Assembly (NCBI RefSeq): GCF_001602525.1 | Contig: NZ_LSYT01000007.1 | Location: 186,001 to 250,000, forward strand | Length of the DNA: 64,000 nucleotides | Reading direction: 5' to 3' | From: Flavobacterium chilense | Lineage (GTDB): Bacteria > Bacteroidota > Bacteroidia > Flavobacteriales > Flavobacteriaceae | Shown: piece after piece, positions 33,542 through 42,880 of the stretch | How the letters are laid out: each line of letters opens with the position of its first letter | Position numbering within the stretch: position 1 is the first letter of the stretch | Made by a program: the position numbers and the translations under genes | The notes under the pieces: model-generated | What the model was told of the DNA's origin: nothing | What the model saw: only the letters and a program-made list of their open reading frames with translations | The model's database searches: none

Positions 33542-34369
33542 TTACATTACCAGGTTGTATGTAGATCCGTTTTCGTGTGTGTAAGTGTATTTGCTATCGC
33601 AATCATTATTTCCATAATCAACAACCCCATTTAGTAGACCGCCCTGAACTTTTAATTTTCCTTTCGAAATAAATTCGCAGGAATATTTTTTAATCAAAGA
33701 TTCCTGAACTGTTAATGTCAAAGTTCCGCCGTTTGAATCCGCTATAGTATGGGTTCCTTCTGTCATTTCGTAAACATTGTCGTCCAGAACAAAAGGAGTG
33801 TCAACGCCTGCAGTTTGTTTTACAGTCCAGCTTCCGGAACTAAGGTAAACCCTTCCAACTAAATCAGTAAATTTTCCTCCGGTAACTTTTCTGCTCCATT
33901 GAGGTACTGTAGCGACAGTTGTTGTATTGGTGTATTCAATAGTACCTGCCAGTTTTATTCCGTTGATCGAATAGTCGATTCTTTCAATTGTCATTTTGCT
34001 TCCTGTTGTAGTTATAGGACCGGAAAGTGTAATTTTTAATTTTCCTTTTCTGGTGATTAAGTTATCGGTACAGCCGGTGGTTCCGTAATCTACAGTAAAT
34101 ACTTTTGGATAAGATGTTGTGCTTTCCTGAACTACTGTAATAGTGGCGCAAATTCCGGGTGTAGTTTCTGTTGATTTGGTTGTTGCGGCACTTTTTGTTG
34201 AAACAATTAATCCGGTTTTAATGTCCATTTCATTGGTGGCGTCAATAGCAATTGAAGCTCCTACCGATGAAACATCAGCCTGCTTGCTGCTGTCGTCGTT
34301 GCTTGAGCATGAAACGTAGGTTAGTCCTGTTGCACAAATTGTTAGAAGTAAAAAAAGACTCTTTTTCAT
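33542..34369 (-). CDS. Hypothetical beta-rich lipoprotein
   Basis: A 275-residue protein with a lipobox signal (MKKSLFLLLTICATGLTYVSC followed by SSNDDSS, a typical Flavobacterium lipoprotein linker). The rest is threonine- and serine-rich with many short beta strands (GKLKITLSGPITTTGSKMTIERIDYSINGIKLAGTIEYTN, HTIADSNGGTLTLTVQESLIKKYSCEFISKGKLKVQGG) and four non-lipobox cysteines. I do not recognise a family. It is likely surface- or periplasm-exposed. A terminator follows it. Confidence 0.65.
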   Translation of the reverse strand: MKKSLFLLLTICATGLTYVSCSSNDDSSKQADVSSVGASIAIDATNEMDIKTGLIVSTKSAATTKSTETTPGICATITVVQESTTSYPKVFTVDYGTTGCTDNLITRKGKLKITLSGPITTTGSKMTIERIDYSINGIKLAGTIEYTNTTTVATVPQWSRKVTGGKFTDLVGRVYLSSGSWTVKQTAGVDTPFVLDDNVYEMTEGTHTIADSNGGTLTLTVQESLIKKYSCEFISKGKLKVQGGLLNGVVDYGNNDCDSKYTYTHENGSTYNLVM

Positions 34370-34437
34370 AGTAGTTTGGGGTTTAAGGTTAGATTAATAA
34401 GGCATTCAAATGTAATAAAAAAAACGAATTGTAATAA

Positions 34438-34470
34438 AAAAATCCTGTAAGCAGAGCCTACAGGATTTTA
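34438..34470 (-). terminator. Terminator after htpG
   Basis: AATCCTGTA (34441-34449) pairs with TACAGGATT (34459-34467); on the minus strand it is followed by a T run. It lies 24 bases beyond the htpG stop. Confidence 0.75.
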
Positions 34471-34493
34471 TAACGTATATATGAATCAAAAAA

Positions 34494-36377
34494 TTATTTG
34501 ATCATCTCAAAACTTCTTTTAACAAAAGCAGTTAAAGCTTCTCCTTTTAATAGGTTTTGCGATAATTTTGCTAAGTCTAAAGCCTGTTTTACCAAATGTT
34601 CCTGATGTGTTTTGTCTTCAGTATTCAGGATGTTTGTTGCCAGATCAGAGTTGGTGTTTACAACCAGGTTGTACATCTCTGGCATATTGCCCATTCCGAA
34701 CATTCCGCCGCCGCCAGACTGGCTCATTTCTTTCATTCTACGCATAAATTCAGGTTGCGTAATGATAAATGGAGCTGCCTGACTATCCATTGCTTCCAGT
34801 TGTACGCTGTAAGCTTTAGGGATATAAGCTTCTAATGAAGTTTTTAAAGTTGCTTTTTCTTCATCAGACAATTTTGAAATTGTGTTTTCGTCTTTTTTGA
34901 TTAAGTTATCAATATGATCAGAATCTACACGAACAAAAGTTACATCTTTATTGTCGTTTTCGATTTTTTGAATCAAATGCGAAATAATCGGAGAATCTAA
35001 AAGCAATACTTCGTATCCTTTTTCTTTTGCTGTTTCAATATAAGAGTGTTGTGCTTCTTTGTTTCCAGCATATAGAACTACAAGTTTACCATCTTTATCA
35101 GTTTGGTTTTCTTTTAGTTTTTCTTTTAATTCCTCTAAAGTAAAGTAAGTATTGTCTACAGTAGGATATAAAACAAATGCGCCTGCTTTTTCGTAGAATT
35201 TATCTTCAGAAAGCATTCCGTATTCTAAAACAATTTTAATGTCGTTCCATTTTTCTTCAAAATCAGCACGGTTTTCATTAAATAAAGCTTTTAGTTTATC
35301 CGCAACTTTACGTGTGATGTAGTTTGAAATTTTCTTAACTGCACCATCAGCTTGTAATCCTGAACGGGAAACGTTCAACGGGATATCCGGTGAATCAATT
35401 ACACCTTTTAACATCGTCAAAAATTCAGGTACAATTCCTTCTACATTATCAGTAACATAAACCTGGTTTTGGTACAACTGAATTTTATCTTTCTGAATTT
35501 GCATATCCGTACCTAATTTAGGGAAATATAAAATTCCTGTCAGGTTAAACGGATAATCTACGTTTAAGTGAATATTGAATAACGGATCTTCAAATTGCAT
35601 AGGATACAGCTCTCTGTAGAAGTTTTTGTAATCTTCTTCAGATAATTCAGATGGTTGTTTTGTCCATGCCGGATTTGGGTTGTTGATGATATTGTCAACT
35701 TCGATTGTTTCGTTTACGTAATCTTCAGGAGCATCTTCCGGTTTTGGAAGTGTTTCTGTTCTTGTTCCGAATTTAATCGGAATAGGCATGAATTTGTTGT
35801 ACTTGCTTAATAATCCGCTGATTTTTGAATCTTCTAAAAATTCAAGTGAGTCCTCAGCAATATGCAGGATGATTTCTGTACCACGTGAAGTTTTGTCAGC
35901 CGGCTCTAAAGTGAACTCCGGGCTTCCGTCGCATGTCCAGTGTGCAGCTGGCTCATCTTTGTATGATTTAGTAATGATTTCTACTTTTTCAGCAACCATA
36001 AATGCAGAGTAGAATCCAAGACCAAAATGACCAATAATTCCCGAATCTTTAGCAGAATCTTTGTATTTATCCAAGAATTCTTCAGCTCCGGAAAAAGCAA
36101 CCTGATTGATGTATTTTTCTACTTCATCAGCTGTCATTCCTAACCCCTGGTCAATAATGTGGATTTTTTTTCCTTCTTTGTCAACTTTGATTTCGATAAC
36201 CGGATTGCCGTATTCTACTTTAGCTTCGCCAATACTAATAAGGTGTTTTAGTTTTAAAGTGGCGTCTGTTCCATTTGAAACCAGCTCACGTAAAAAGATT
36301 TCGTGATCGCTGTACAAGAACTTTTTGATTAAGGGAAAGATGTTTTCAACCGAAACATTAATTTTACCTGTTGTCAT
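34494..36377 (-). CDS. htpG: Chaperone protein HtpG (Hsp90)
   Basis: A 627-residue ATP-dependent chaperone. MTTGKINVSVENIFPLIKKFLYSDHEIFLRELVSNGTDATLK is the Hsp90 N-terminus with the ATP-site Glu/Asn; IIDQGLGMTADEV, GHFGLGFYSAFMVAE and RGTEIILHI complete the ATPase pocket. The middle domain has YFPKLG and GLNVSRS-type LNVSRSGLQ, and the C-terminal domain closes it. The ATG at 36377 gives the family start; the frame continues upstream without homology. No operon partner is seen. The upstream region showed no clear heat-shock element by eye. Confidence 0.95.
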   Translation of the reverse strand: MTTGKINVSVENIFPLIKKFLYSDHEIFLRELVSNGTDATLKLKHLISIGEAKVEYGNPVIEIKVDKEGKKIHIIDQGLGMTADEVEKYINQVAFSGAEEFLDKYKDSAKDSGIIGHFGLGFYSAFMVAEKVEIITKSYKDEPAAHWTCDGSPEFTLEPADKTSRGTEIILHIAEDSLEFLEDSKISGLLSKYNKFMPIPIKFGTRTETLPKPEDAPEDYVNETIEVDNIINNPNPAWTKQPSELSEEDYKNFYRELYPMQFEDPLFNIHLNVDYPFNLTGILYFPKLGTDMQIQKDKIQLYQNQVYVTDNVEGIVPEFLTMLKGVIDSPDIPLNVSRSGLQADGAVKKISNYITRKVADKLKALFNENRADFEEKWNDIKIVLEYGMLSEDKFYEKAGAFVLYPTVDNTYFTLEELKEKLKENQTDKDGKLVVLYAGNKEAQHSYIETAKEKGYEVLLLDSPIISHLIQKIENDNKDVTFVRVDSDHIDNLIKKDENTISKLSDEEKATLKTSLEAYIPKAYSVQLEAMDSQAAPFIITQPEFMRRMKEMSQSGGGGMFGMGNMPEMYNLVVNTNSDLATNILNTEDKTHQEHLVKQALDLAKLSQNLLKGEALTAFVKRSFEMIK

Positions 36378-36522
36378 ATTTTTTTTATTTTTTGAGTTTA
36401 AAGTGATGATTTTCATTTCTTCAAATAGAATACCAATGTTTTTTTGGGTGACAAAATGGCGCAAGTGTTAATCTTGAAAGAAAATAATCGGATTTTACAA
36501 CAGAAGATATTCCAATGAATTG

Positions 36523-36530
36523 TATCTTTG
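36523..36530 (+). promoter_or_regulatory. Possible -7 element (TATCTTTG) of the lipocalin-OmpA operon
   Basis: Fits TAnnTTTG, about 50 bases before the lipoprotein start. The -33 TTG is not evident at the usual distance. Confidence 0.45.
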
Positions 36531-36580
36531 TGGTATAATAATTGTTAAATCTGTAAGTAATTAACTTAAAAATGTACAAA

Positions 36581-37084
36581 ATGAAGAAAATTATTTTCAT
36601 TTGCATGATCGCCACGATGTTATTCGCGTGTAAATCAGCTTCGTCTACAACTGCTTCAACTGAAGGCACTACACTATCGACTAAACTTGACAGACCTACT
36701 CAAGTAGCTATTAAAGGAAATTGGGTATTAACCAACGTATCTTATCCTGGTTCAGAATATATCAAAGTAAATTCTTTTGATCTTGCTGATTCTAAATGTT
36801 TTATTGGCAGTACCTGGAACTTTATTTCAAACAATAATAAAGGTTCAATGGCTTTAAATGCACCAAGCTGTACTGGTTTTAATTCGCCAATTGTTTGGAG
36901 TATCAACAATCAGGGAATGTTTGTTCTAAAAATTCTTGATGCTGGTATAAAAGCAAAAAAAGTGAGAGATGGTTACTTACTAAAAGTAGCTGGTTTAACT
37001 GATAATTCTTTTCAGTTAATTGACAATATCAATGTTGGTGGACAAGTTAAAGACGTTACTTACCAATTTCAAAGAGCCAATTAA
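36581..37084 (+). CDS. Lipocalin-like lipoprotein
   Basis: A 167-residue lipoprotein (170 if the ATG three codons upstream at 36572 is used). The signal MKKIIFICMIATMLFAC ends in a lipobox, then a serine/threonine-rich linker. The mature part starts IKGNWVLTNVSYPG and has SKCFIGSTWNFISNNNKGSMAL and SIVWSINNQGMFVLKIL-like strands, close to the bacterial lipocalin-like domain (GxW motif at the start of the barrel). It is 17 bases before an OmpA-family lipoprotein gene, so both may act in the outer membrane. Confidence 0.75.
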   Translation: MKKIIFICMIATMLFACKSASSTTASTEGTTLSTKLDRPTQVAIKGNWVLTNVSYPGSEYIKVNSFDLADSKCFIGSTWNFISNNNKGSMALNAPSCTGFNSPIVWSINNQGMFVLKILDAGIKAKKVRDGYLLKVAGLTDNSFQLIDNINVGGQVKDVTYQFQRAN

Positions 37085-37101
37085 AATTAAAAACAGATAA
37101 T

Positions 37102-37797
37102 ATGAAAAAGATAAAAGTATTAGGTTTGAGTAGTTTACTTGTAATAGCTAGTTTTTTTACAAGTTGCGATTCAGTTAAAAATGCAAATAATACACAAAAA
37201 GGAGCCGGAATTGGAGTAGTTGCCGGTGGGATAATTGGTGGTATTTTAGGAAATAATTTAGGACATGGCGGAAACGCTGCTTTGGGTGCTGCTATTGGTG
37301 CTGCTGTTGGTGGTGGAACTGGTGCTCTTATTGGAAACAAAATGGATAAACAAGCACGTGAAATTGATCAGGCTTTACCAGGTGCATCTGTAGAAAGAGT
37401 AGGTGAAGGAATTCACTTAACATTAAACGAAAATGCTGTTCGTTTTGATACTAATAAATCAACTCTTACTGCTCAGGCTAAAACTAATTTAGATAAATTG
37501 GTCCCTGTATTTAATGAATACGGAGATACTGATATTCAGATTTTTGGTTATACTGATAATACAGGTAAACCAGAATATAACTTAACGCTTTCAGGACAAA
37601 GAGCAGCTTCTGTGCAGGCTTATTTAGTTTCAAAAGGATTAAAATCAAGCCGTTTTAAAACTTCAGGTTTAGGTATTGTAGATCCAATTGCAACAAATGA
37701 TACTCCGGAAGGAAGAGCTCAAAACCGTCGTGTAGAGTTTTCTATTACAGCAAACGACAAAATGGTAAACGATGCTAAAGCTCAGGCTGGAAAATAG
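37102..37797 (+). CDS. OmpA-family lipoprotein with glycine zipper
   Basis: A 231-residue outer-membrane lipoprotein: the signal ends in FFTSC. Residues ~33-85 are a glycine-zipper segment (GAGIGVVAGGIIGGILGNNL, ALGAAIGAAVGGGTGALIG). From ~105 an OmpA peptidoglycan-binding domain follows: VRFDTNKSTLTAQAKTNLDKL, IFGYTDNTGKPEYNLTLSGQRAASVQAYL, and TPEGRAQNRRVEF with the diaminopimelate-binding Asp/Arg. It probably ties the outer membrane to peptidoglycan, like YiaD. It is cotranscribed with the lipocalin-like gene and ends at a hairpin terminator. Confidence 0.9.
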   Translation: MKKIKVLGLSSLLVIASFFTSCDSVKNANNTQKGAGIGVVAGGIIGGILGNNLGHGGNAALGAAIGAAVGGGTGALIGNKMDKQAREIDQALPGASVERVGEGIHLTLNENAVRFDTNKSTLTAQAKTNLDKLVPVFNEYGDTDIQIFGYTDNTGKPEYNLTLSGQRAASVQAYLVSKGLKSSRFKTSGLGIVDPIATNDTPEGRAQNRRVEFSITANDKMVNDAKAQAGK

Positions 37798-37821
37798 TTT
37801 TCAAACGCAATAAAATTTCTT

Positions 37822-37856
37822 AAAAGCTGTTTCATAATTGAAGCAGCTTTTTTTTG
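37822..37856 (+). terminator. Terminator after the OmpA-family gene
   Basis: AAAGCTGTTTC (37823-37833) pairs with GAAGCAGCTTT (37840-37850, one G-T pair), followed by a T run. Confidence 0.8.
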
Positions 37857-37884
37857 ACTTTAGAAATTAAACATTGTAAATTTG
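37854..37884 (+). promoter_or_regulatory. Promoter of the ABC ATPase gene
   Basis: TTG at 37854-37856, 20-base spacer, TAAATTTG at 37877-37884. It overlaps the T run of the preceding terminator and lies 18 bases before the ATG. Confidence 0.6.
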
Positions 37885-37902
37885 GACTTTCAAATATAAC
37901 CC

Positions 37903-38853
37903 ATGCTCGACATTCAGAATATTTCTTTTTCGTACACCGAAAACCCTGTTATAAAAAACGTTTCTTTTACCATAAATAAAGGCGAAAATATTGCTATTAT
38001 TGGAGAAAGCGGCTGTGGAAAAAGTACGCTTCTTAAACTTATATACGGTTTATATGATTTAAATGAAGGCAAGATTTTTTATAATGATAAGCCTATTTTA
38101 GGTCCTAAATATAATTTGATTCCTGGAATGCCATTTATGAAGTATCTGGCTCAGGATTTTGACCTTTCTCCGTTTGAAACGGTGGCAGAAAACGTTGGAA
38201 AATTTCTCTCAAACGGTTTTGCCAATATGAAAAAACTAAGAGTTCAGGAATTACTAGAAATGGTAGAAATGGAATCATTCTCTAATGTAAAGGCTAAATT
38301 TTTAAGTGGAGGACAGCAACAAAGAGTCGCTTTGGTGAGAGTTTTGGCTCTGGAACCGGAAGTAATTTTGTTAGATGAACCTTTTAGTCAAATTGATGCT
38401 TTTCGTAAAAATGCTTTACGTAGAAACTTATTTCGATATCTGAAACAAAAAGGAATTACCTGTATTATTGCAACACACGACAGTACAGATGCTTTGTCAT
38501 TTGCAGATGAAGCCATTGTAATGCGAAACGGAGAGATTATTGTAAAAGATAATCCAATTAAAATATATGAAGATCCAGAAACTAAATACGTAGCTTCGTT
38601 ATTTGGTGAAGTAAATGAAATTCCAACTCATTTATTACTGCCATATGAGGATGAGACGCATAAAACTTTAGTTTATCCGCATCAGTTTAAAATGGTAGCC
38701 GAATCTAATTTACCCGTAAAAATTAGAAGAACTTATTTTAGGGGAAATCATTATTTAATCGAAACCGTTTATAAAAGGCAACTTGTTTTCTTTGAAAGCG
38801 AAATAGATTTGCCACTTGAACAGGAAATATTTTTAGGTTTAAATTATCTGTAA
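37903..38853 (+). CDS. Stand-alone ABC transporter ATP-binding protein
   Basis: A 316-residue ABC ATPase. Walker A GESGCGKSTLLKL (~34-46), Q-loop in LAQDFDLSPFETV, signature LSGGQQQRVALVRVLAL, Walker B VILLDEPFSQIDAF, and H-loop ATHDSTDAL are intact. After ~225 a C-terminal regulatory-like domain follows (ETHKTLVYPHQFKMVAESNLPVKIRRTYFRGNHYLIETVYKRQLVFFES), resembling the TOBE part of Fbp/Pot-type importer ATPases. No permease or binding protein gene is nearby, so the substrate is unknown. It has its own promoter and terminator. Confidence 0.83.
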   Translation: MLDIQNISFSYTENPVIKNVSFTINKGENIAIIGESGCGKSTLLKLIYGLYDLNEGKIFYNDKPILGPKYNLIPGMPFMKYLAQDFDLSPFETVAENVGKFLSNGFANMKKLRVQELLEMVEMESFSNVKAKFLSGGQQQRVALVRVLALEPEVILLDEPFSQIDAFRKNALRRNLFRYLKQKGITCIIATHDSTDALSFADEAIVMRNGEIIVKDNPIKIYEDPETKYVASLFGEVNEIPTHLLLPYEDETHKTLVYPHQFKMVAESNLPVKIRRTYFRGNHYLIETVYKRQLVFFESEIDLPLEQEIFLGLNYL

Positions 38854-38862
38854 AACAAAATA

Positions 38863-38897
38863 AAACCCGACAGCTTTTTAAAACTGTCGGGTTTGTT
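38863..38897. terminator. Bidirectional terminator
   Basis: AAACCCGACAG (38863-38873) pairs perfectly with CTGTCGGGTTT (38884-38894). It sits between the convergent ABC ATPase and S9 peptidase genes. Confidence 0.75.
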
Positions 38898-38918
38898 ATT
38901 TATAGAAAGAAAAGAAGT

Positions 38919-41330
38919 TTAGTTTTTTAAGTACTTTTCTAAAAACTGATCTTGTTCCCAAAGTAAGTGTAAAATGTTTTCTTTGGCTACATAACTATGT
39001 GCTTCTTTAGGTAAAATCACCATTCTTGTAGTGGCTCCTAAACCTTTTAAAGCTTGGTAATAACGTTCTGTTTGTAATGTAAAAGTTCCAGGATTATTAT
39101 CTGCTTCACCATGAACTAGTAATAATGGTGTTTTCATTTTATCAGCATTCATAAAAGGAGACATTGCGGTGTAAACCTCAGGAACTTCCCAGTAATTACG
39201 TTGCTCGCTTTGGAAACCAAATGGAGTTAAAGTTCTGTTGTAAGCACCACTTCTGGCAATTCCGCAAGCAAACAAGTTAGAATGTGTTAATAAATTAGCG
39301 GTCATAAAAGCTCCGTAAGAATGTCCTCCAACTGCTACTTTTTTACGGTTAATATAGCCTAAAGCATCAACAGCATCAATAGCAGCTTCTGCATTTGCTA
39401 CTAATTGAGGTATAAAGTTATCGTTAGGTTCTGTGGTTCCTTCACCAATAATAGGGAAAGCAGCATCGTCAAGAACAACATATCCTTTAGTTACCCAATA
39501 TACAAATGATCCGTAATAAGGAAATGTAAATTCGTTTGAGTTTTGAGTAGATTGCCCGGCACTGTTTTTATCTTTGTATTCTGCAGGATAAGCCCAGATT
39601 AATAAAGGCAGTTTTTCTTTCTTTACTTTGTCATAACCGGCAGGTAAATATAAAGTTCCTGAAAGTTCAACACCATCTTTACGTTTGTATTTAATCACCT
39701 CTTTACTCACATTCTTGATGCTTTCAAATGGATTTTTGAAAGAGGTAATTGGTGTTAGACTATTTTGCTTTTTAATGTTTCTGAAATAATAGTTCGGATA
39801 TTCGCTTTTAGATTGTATCTGAACTAAAACTTTACCAGATTTAAAATCTTCTATCTCTAATAAGTCTTCTTTTTTATCCTTGTAAGTTGAAGTATAAATA
39901 CGTTTTGCTTTTAAGGTTTTTAAATTGAACTCGTCAATAAAAGGAAATTGACCTTCTTTAGTATATCCGTCTCCAATTCGGAAAGCATTATCTTTTTCGA
40001 TAGCCAGAACATATTTGTTGTATTCGTTCTTTTTTGTTTCAAAAACTCCCGGATCAGAATAAACATCCTGCTGGTTTCTGTCAGTAATTATTTTTGGTTG
40101 CTCCGCTGGATTAGAAGGATTAATCAAATACGTTTTGGTATTACGGGTATCGTACCACTCATCTGTAAGGAAAGCAATATTATCATTCCCCCAAATAATG
40201 TCGTTGTAACGTTGAGGTACTTTTACTAATGATGTAGCATTATTGGTAAAAGGGGCATCCCAAAGAAAAACTTCGTCTCTAAAATCAACTTTGTTAGCAG
40301 GATCTCCCTCATCTAGAGCGACTACATAAGATAATGTTGCCGGTTTGTCATTTCTCCAGGTCATTTCTCTCTTTCCTTTACGAACTGCCATAAAACCTTT
40401 TGGCATTACTTCATTCAAAGGAACTTCGTTCACCGTTTTGATTTCTTTTCCTCTTGCATCATAAACAATTGTTCTGGATGGAAATCTGTTTAATGGAACT
40501 ACGTATGAAAATGGTTTTTGAATAGTAGTGATCATGATAAAGTTACCGTCTGGCGAAATTCTTTCTCCGGCATACATAGCCGCTTCTTTAAACAAAGTTG
40601 CATTTCCGTTAAGGTTAACTTTATACAATTCTGAAGTCATAATGTTTTCAAAATTGATTTCGTCATTTTGGTTTTTCAACATATCAGGATATGTTCTGTT
40701 TTGCGATTTTGCTCCCGAAGTGCTTGAAATAATTGGTCCGGTTGGTAAATCTTTTTTAGAATCCAGTAAAGGTTTTCTGTTTTTTGGAAGCATTTTTACC
40801 AAAACCGTTTCGTTGTCTGAAAACCAGCTAAACGGATTACCAAGATTAGCATTTACAGTTGCCTCAGTAAGTTTTGTTGCTTTTGCAGTTGCTACATCAA
40901 TAACCCAAAGTTCTACCCCTGAATTTGTAGTGTGAGAAAATAAAATTTTCTTGTCGTTTGGCGACCATGAAATATTACTTATTTTAGGATTGTCTGGTAA
41001 ACCCGCAACCTGTACTTCTTCTTTACCGCTAATTTTTCTTAATTTAAGATTAATAGTGTAAGTTACCGTACTTGAAATGTTTGTTACCGGATTGATTCTC
41101 AAACCTCCTAAACGAAGTTCTTCCTGGTTAAGGTCATCAAGAGTTTTGTATGTACTCCTGTATAATAATAACATATTCTCTTTTTTAGTATCCATAGATA
41201 CTGTGGGAGCTCTTTCATAATCAGCTAAATCTAAAATAGATTTAGAGGGTTTTTGATAGGTTAAATTTTCCTGAGCAAAGGCAAAAAAGCCAATGTTTAA
41301 GAATAAGAATAGTGTAACCTTTAATTTCAT
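38919..41330 (-). CDS. Exported S9 family (prolyl oligopeptidase-like) serine peptidase
   Basis: An 803-residue protein with signal peptide (MKLKVTLFLFLNIGFFAFAQ). Residues ~60-520 look like a beta-propeller (repeats such as KISNISWSPNDKKILFSHTTNSGVELWVIDVATAK). The C-terminal alpha/beta hydrolase has the nucleophile in VAVGGHSYGAFMTANLL, the Asp in LLLVHGEADNNPGTFT and the His in LPKEAHSYVAKEN, so the catalytic triad is present. Such enzymes trim oligopeptides in the periplasm; within Bacteroidota some prefer cleavage after glutamate. It stands alone. Confidence 0.88.
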   Translation of the reverse strand: MKLKVTLFLFLNIGFFAFAQENLTYQKPSKSILDLADYERAPTVSMDTKKENMLLLYRSTYKTLDDLNQEELRLGGLRINPVTNISSTVTYTINLKLRKISGKEEVQVAGLPDNPKISNISWSPNDKKILFSHTTNSGVELWVIDVATAKATKLTEATVNANLGNPFSWFSDNETVLVKMLPKNRKPLLDSKKDLPTGPIISSTSGAKSQNRTYPDMLKNQNDEINFENIMTSELYKVNLNGNATLFKEAAMYAGERISPDGNFIMITTIQKPFSYVVPLNRFPSRTIVYDARGKEIKTVNEVPLNEVMPKGFMAVRKGKREMTWRNDKPATLSYVVALDEGDPANKVDFRDEVFLWDAPFTNNATSLVKVPQRYNDIIWGNDNIAFLTDEWYDTRNTKTYLINPSNPAEQPKIITDRNQQDVYSDPGVFETKKNEYNKYVLAIEKDNAFRIGDGYTKEGQFPFIDEFNLKTLKAKRIYTSTYKDKKEDLLEIEDFKSGKVLVQIQSKSEYPNYYFRNIKKQNSLTPITSFKNPFESIKNVSKEVIKYKRKDGVELSGTLYLPAGYDKVKKEKLPLLIWAYPAEYKDKNSAGQSTQNSNEFTFPYYGSFVYWVTKGYVVLDDAAFPIIGEGTTEPNDNFIPQLVANAEAAIDAVDALGYINRKKVAVGGHSYGAFMTANLLTHSNLFACGIARSGAYNRTLTPFGFQSEQRNYWEVPEVYTAMSPFMNADKMKTPLLLVHGEADNNPGTFTLQTERYYQALKGLGATTRMVILPKEAHSYVAKENILHLLWEQDQFLEKYLKN

Positions 41331-41554
41331 AATTTGAATTTTATGGGTTTAAAAATGGTATTGATAAATGTTTGACTAAGATAGTTTAGTTTCGTTACAT
41401 TTAATATGTTCTTTTTTATACTTTTTCATTGTTTTGATGCAAAAACTGTTTTTTCTAAAAGCAAACAGCTTTAATTAGATATATAATTAAAGTATATTAA
41501 ATTGCTAATAACGAAAAAAATAGTAATTTGTACGCTTATGTTTTAAAGTATACT

Positions 41555-41562
41555 TAAATTTG
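41555..41562 (+). promoter_or_regulatory. Possible -7 element (TAAATTTG) of the fabH gene
   Basis: Fits TAnnTTTG followed by CA, 32 bases before the ATG at 41595. The closest TTG upstream is 24 bases away, longer than usual. Confidence 0.4.
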
Positions 41563-41594
41563 CAATCCAATTTTTTAACAAATAATAAAAGAAT

Positions 41595-42602
41595 ATGTAT
41601 CATTCAAAAATAGCGGGCTTAGGATATTATGTTCCTTCAAATGTTGTGACCAACGATGATTTGTCTAAGATTATGGAGACCAATGACGAATGGATTCAGG
41701 AAAGAACAGGAATTCAGGAAAGAAGACACATCATTCGTGGCGAAGATACCACAACTTCGATGGGAGTAAAAGCGGCTAAAATTGCAATAGAACGTTCAGG
41801 CGTAGCCAAAGAAGATATTGATTTTGTAGTTTTTGCAACGTTAAGTCCGGATTACTATTTTCCAGGACCTGGTGTTTTAGTACAGCGTGATTTAGGATTA
41901 CGAACTGTTGGAGCATTAGATGTTAGAAATCAATGTTCAGGTTTTGTTTATGCTATTTCTGTAGCCGATCAATATATTAAAACCGGAATGTATAAAAATA
42001 TTTTGGTGATTGGTTCAGAGGTACATTCAACCGGATTAGATATGACAACCCGCGGACGTGGAGTTTCGGTAATTTTTGGAGATGGGGCAGGAGCAGCAGT
42101 TTTGAGCCGCGAGGAAGATTTGACTAAAGGAATTTTATCAACTCACTTACATTCAGAAGGACAGCACGCCGAAGAATTAGCTCTACAGGCACCGGGAATG
42201 GGTGCACGTTGGGTAACGGATATTATTGCTGATAATGATCCTAATGATGAAAGTTATTACCCATACATGAACGGACAGTTTGTATTTAAAAATGCTGTAG
42301 TTCGTTTTGCTGAGGTAATCAATGAAGGACTGGAAGCAAATGGTTTACAGGTTTCAGATATTGACATGTTGATTCCGCATCAGGCAAATTTGAGAATTTC
42401 ACAGTTCATTCAGAATAAATTCAAATTAACAGATGATCAGGTTCATAATAATATTCAGAAATACGGAAACACAACTGCAGCGTCTATTCCGATTGCTTTG
42501 ACTGAAGCCTGGGAACAAGGAAAAATCAAATCTGGAGATACAGTTGTTTTGGCTGCTTTTGGTAGTGGATTTACCTGGGCGAGTGCTATTATCAAATGGT
42601 AA
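41595..42602 (+). CDS. fabH: 3-oxoacyl-ACP synthase III family (FabH)
   Basis: A 335-residue thiolase-fold enzyme. The catalytic triad is visible: Cys in LDVRNQCSGFVYAIS (~residue 116), His in DMLIPHQANLRIS and Asn in IQKYGNTTAASIP. GFGSGFTWASAIIKW-type ending (AFGSGFTWASAIIKW) is typical. FabH condenses an acyl-CoA with malonyl-ACP to begin fatty acid synthesis. The position is outside any fab operon, so it may be one of several KASIII paralogues used for branched or secondary lipids; the gene symbol is therefore provisional. Confidence 0.85.
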   Translation: MYHSKIAGLGYYVPSNVVTNDDLSKIMETNDEWIQERTGIQERRHIIRGEDTTTSMGVKAAKIAIERSGVAKEDIDFVVFATLSPDYYFPGPGVLVQRDLGLRTVGALDVRNQCSGFVYAISVADQYIKTGMYKNILVIGSEVHSTGLDMTTRGRGVSVIFGDGAGAAVLSREEDLTKGILSTHLHSEGQHAEELALQAPGMGARWVTDIIADNDPNDESYYPYMNGQFVFKNAVVRFAEVINEGLEANGLQVSDIDMLIPHQANLRISQFIQNKFKLTDDQVHNNIQKYGNTTAASIPIALTEAWEQGKIKSGDTVVLAAFGSGFTWASAIIKW

Positions 42603-42627
42603 ATTAATTCATCTTGCATTATATTTT

Positions 42628-42660
42628 AAAACCTGCTCTTTTTTAGAGCAGGTTTTTTTT
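42628..42660 (+). terminator. Terminator after fabH
   Basis: AAACCTGCTCT (42630-42640) pairs perfectly with AGAGCAGGTTT (42646-42656), and a T run follows. Confidence 0.8.
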
Positions 42661-42704
42661 ATATGTAATTTTTGGTGTAAACTAAGTTTGGTTTAACTAC
42701 CAGA

Positions 42705-42727
42705 CCTTCGACTTAGCTTAAAAATGA
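42705..42727 (-). repeat. Degenerate copy of the GAGCGGAGTCGAAG repeat
   Basis: CCTTCGACTTAGCTTA resembles the reverse complement of the repeat core with about three changes. It pairs as the left partner of the forward copy at 42761. Confidence 0.45.
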
Positions 42728-42760
42728 TAAATTTAGGATATCCATCTTCTTTGTTCTGTT

Positions 42761-42783
42761 TGTCAGGCTGAGCGGAGTCGAAG
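42761..42783 (+). repeat. GAGCGGAGTCGAAG repeat, forward copy 1
   Basis: Starts TGTCAGGCTGAG and ends CGGAGTCGAAG. It is one of five good copies within 745 bases around the GIY-YIG gene. Confidence 0.8.
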
Positions 42784-42857
42784 CCAGATTCCAATTGGCA
42801 AATTCTTCAATAAATATATTTAATCAGTTATGAATAATTTTCTTATTTGAATTCAAT

Positions 42858-42880
42858 TGTCAGGCTGAGTGGAGTCGAAG
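42858..42880 (+). repeat. GAGCGGAGTCGAAG repeat, forward copy 2
   Basis: Same as copy 1 apart from one base (GAGTGGAGTCGAAG). It lies 97 bases downstream of copy 1. Confidence 0.8.

Noticed and set aside
36378..36464. N-terminal extension of htpG
   Set aside because: MTTGKINVSVENIFPL at 36377 is the Hsp90 N-terminus; the upstream codons are AT-rich non-coding sequence.
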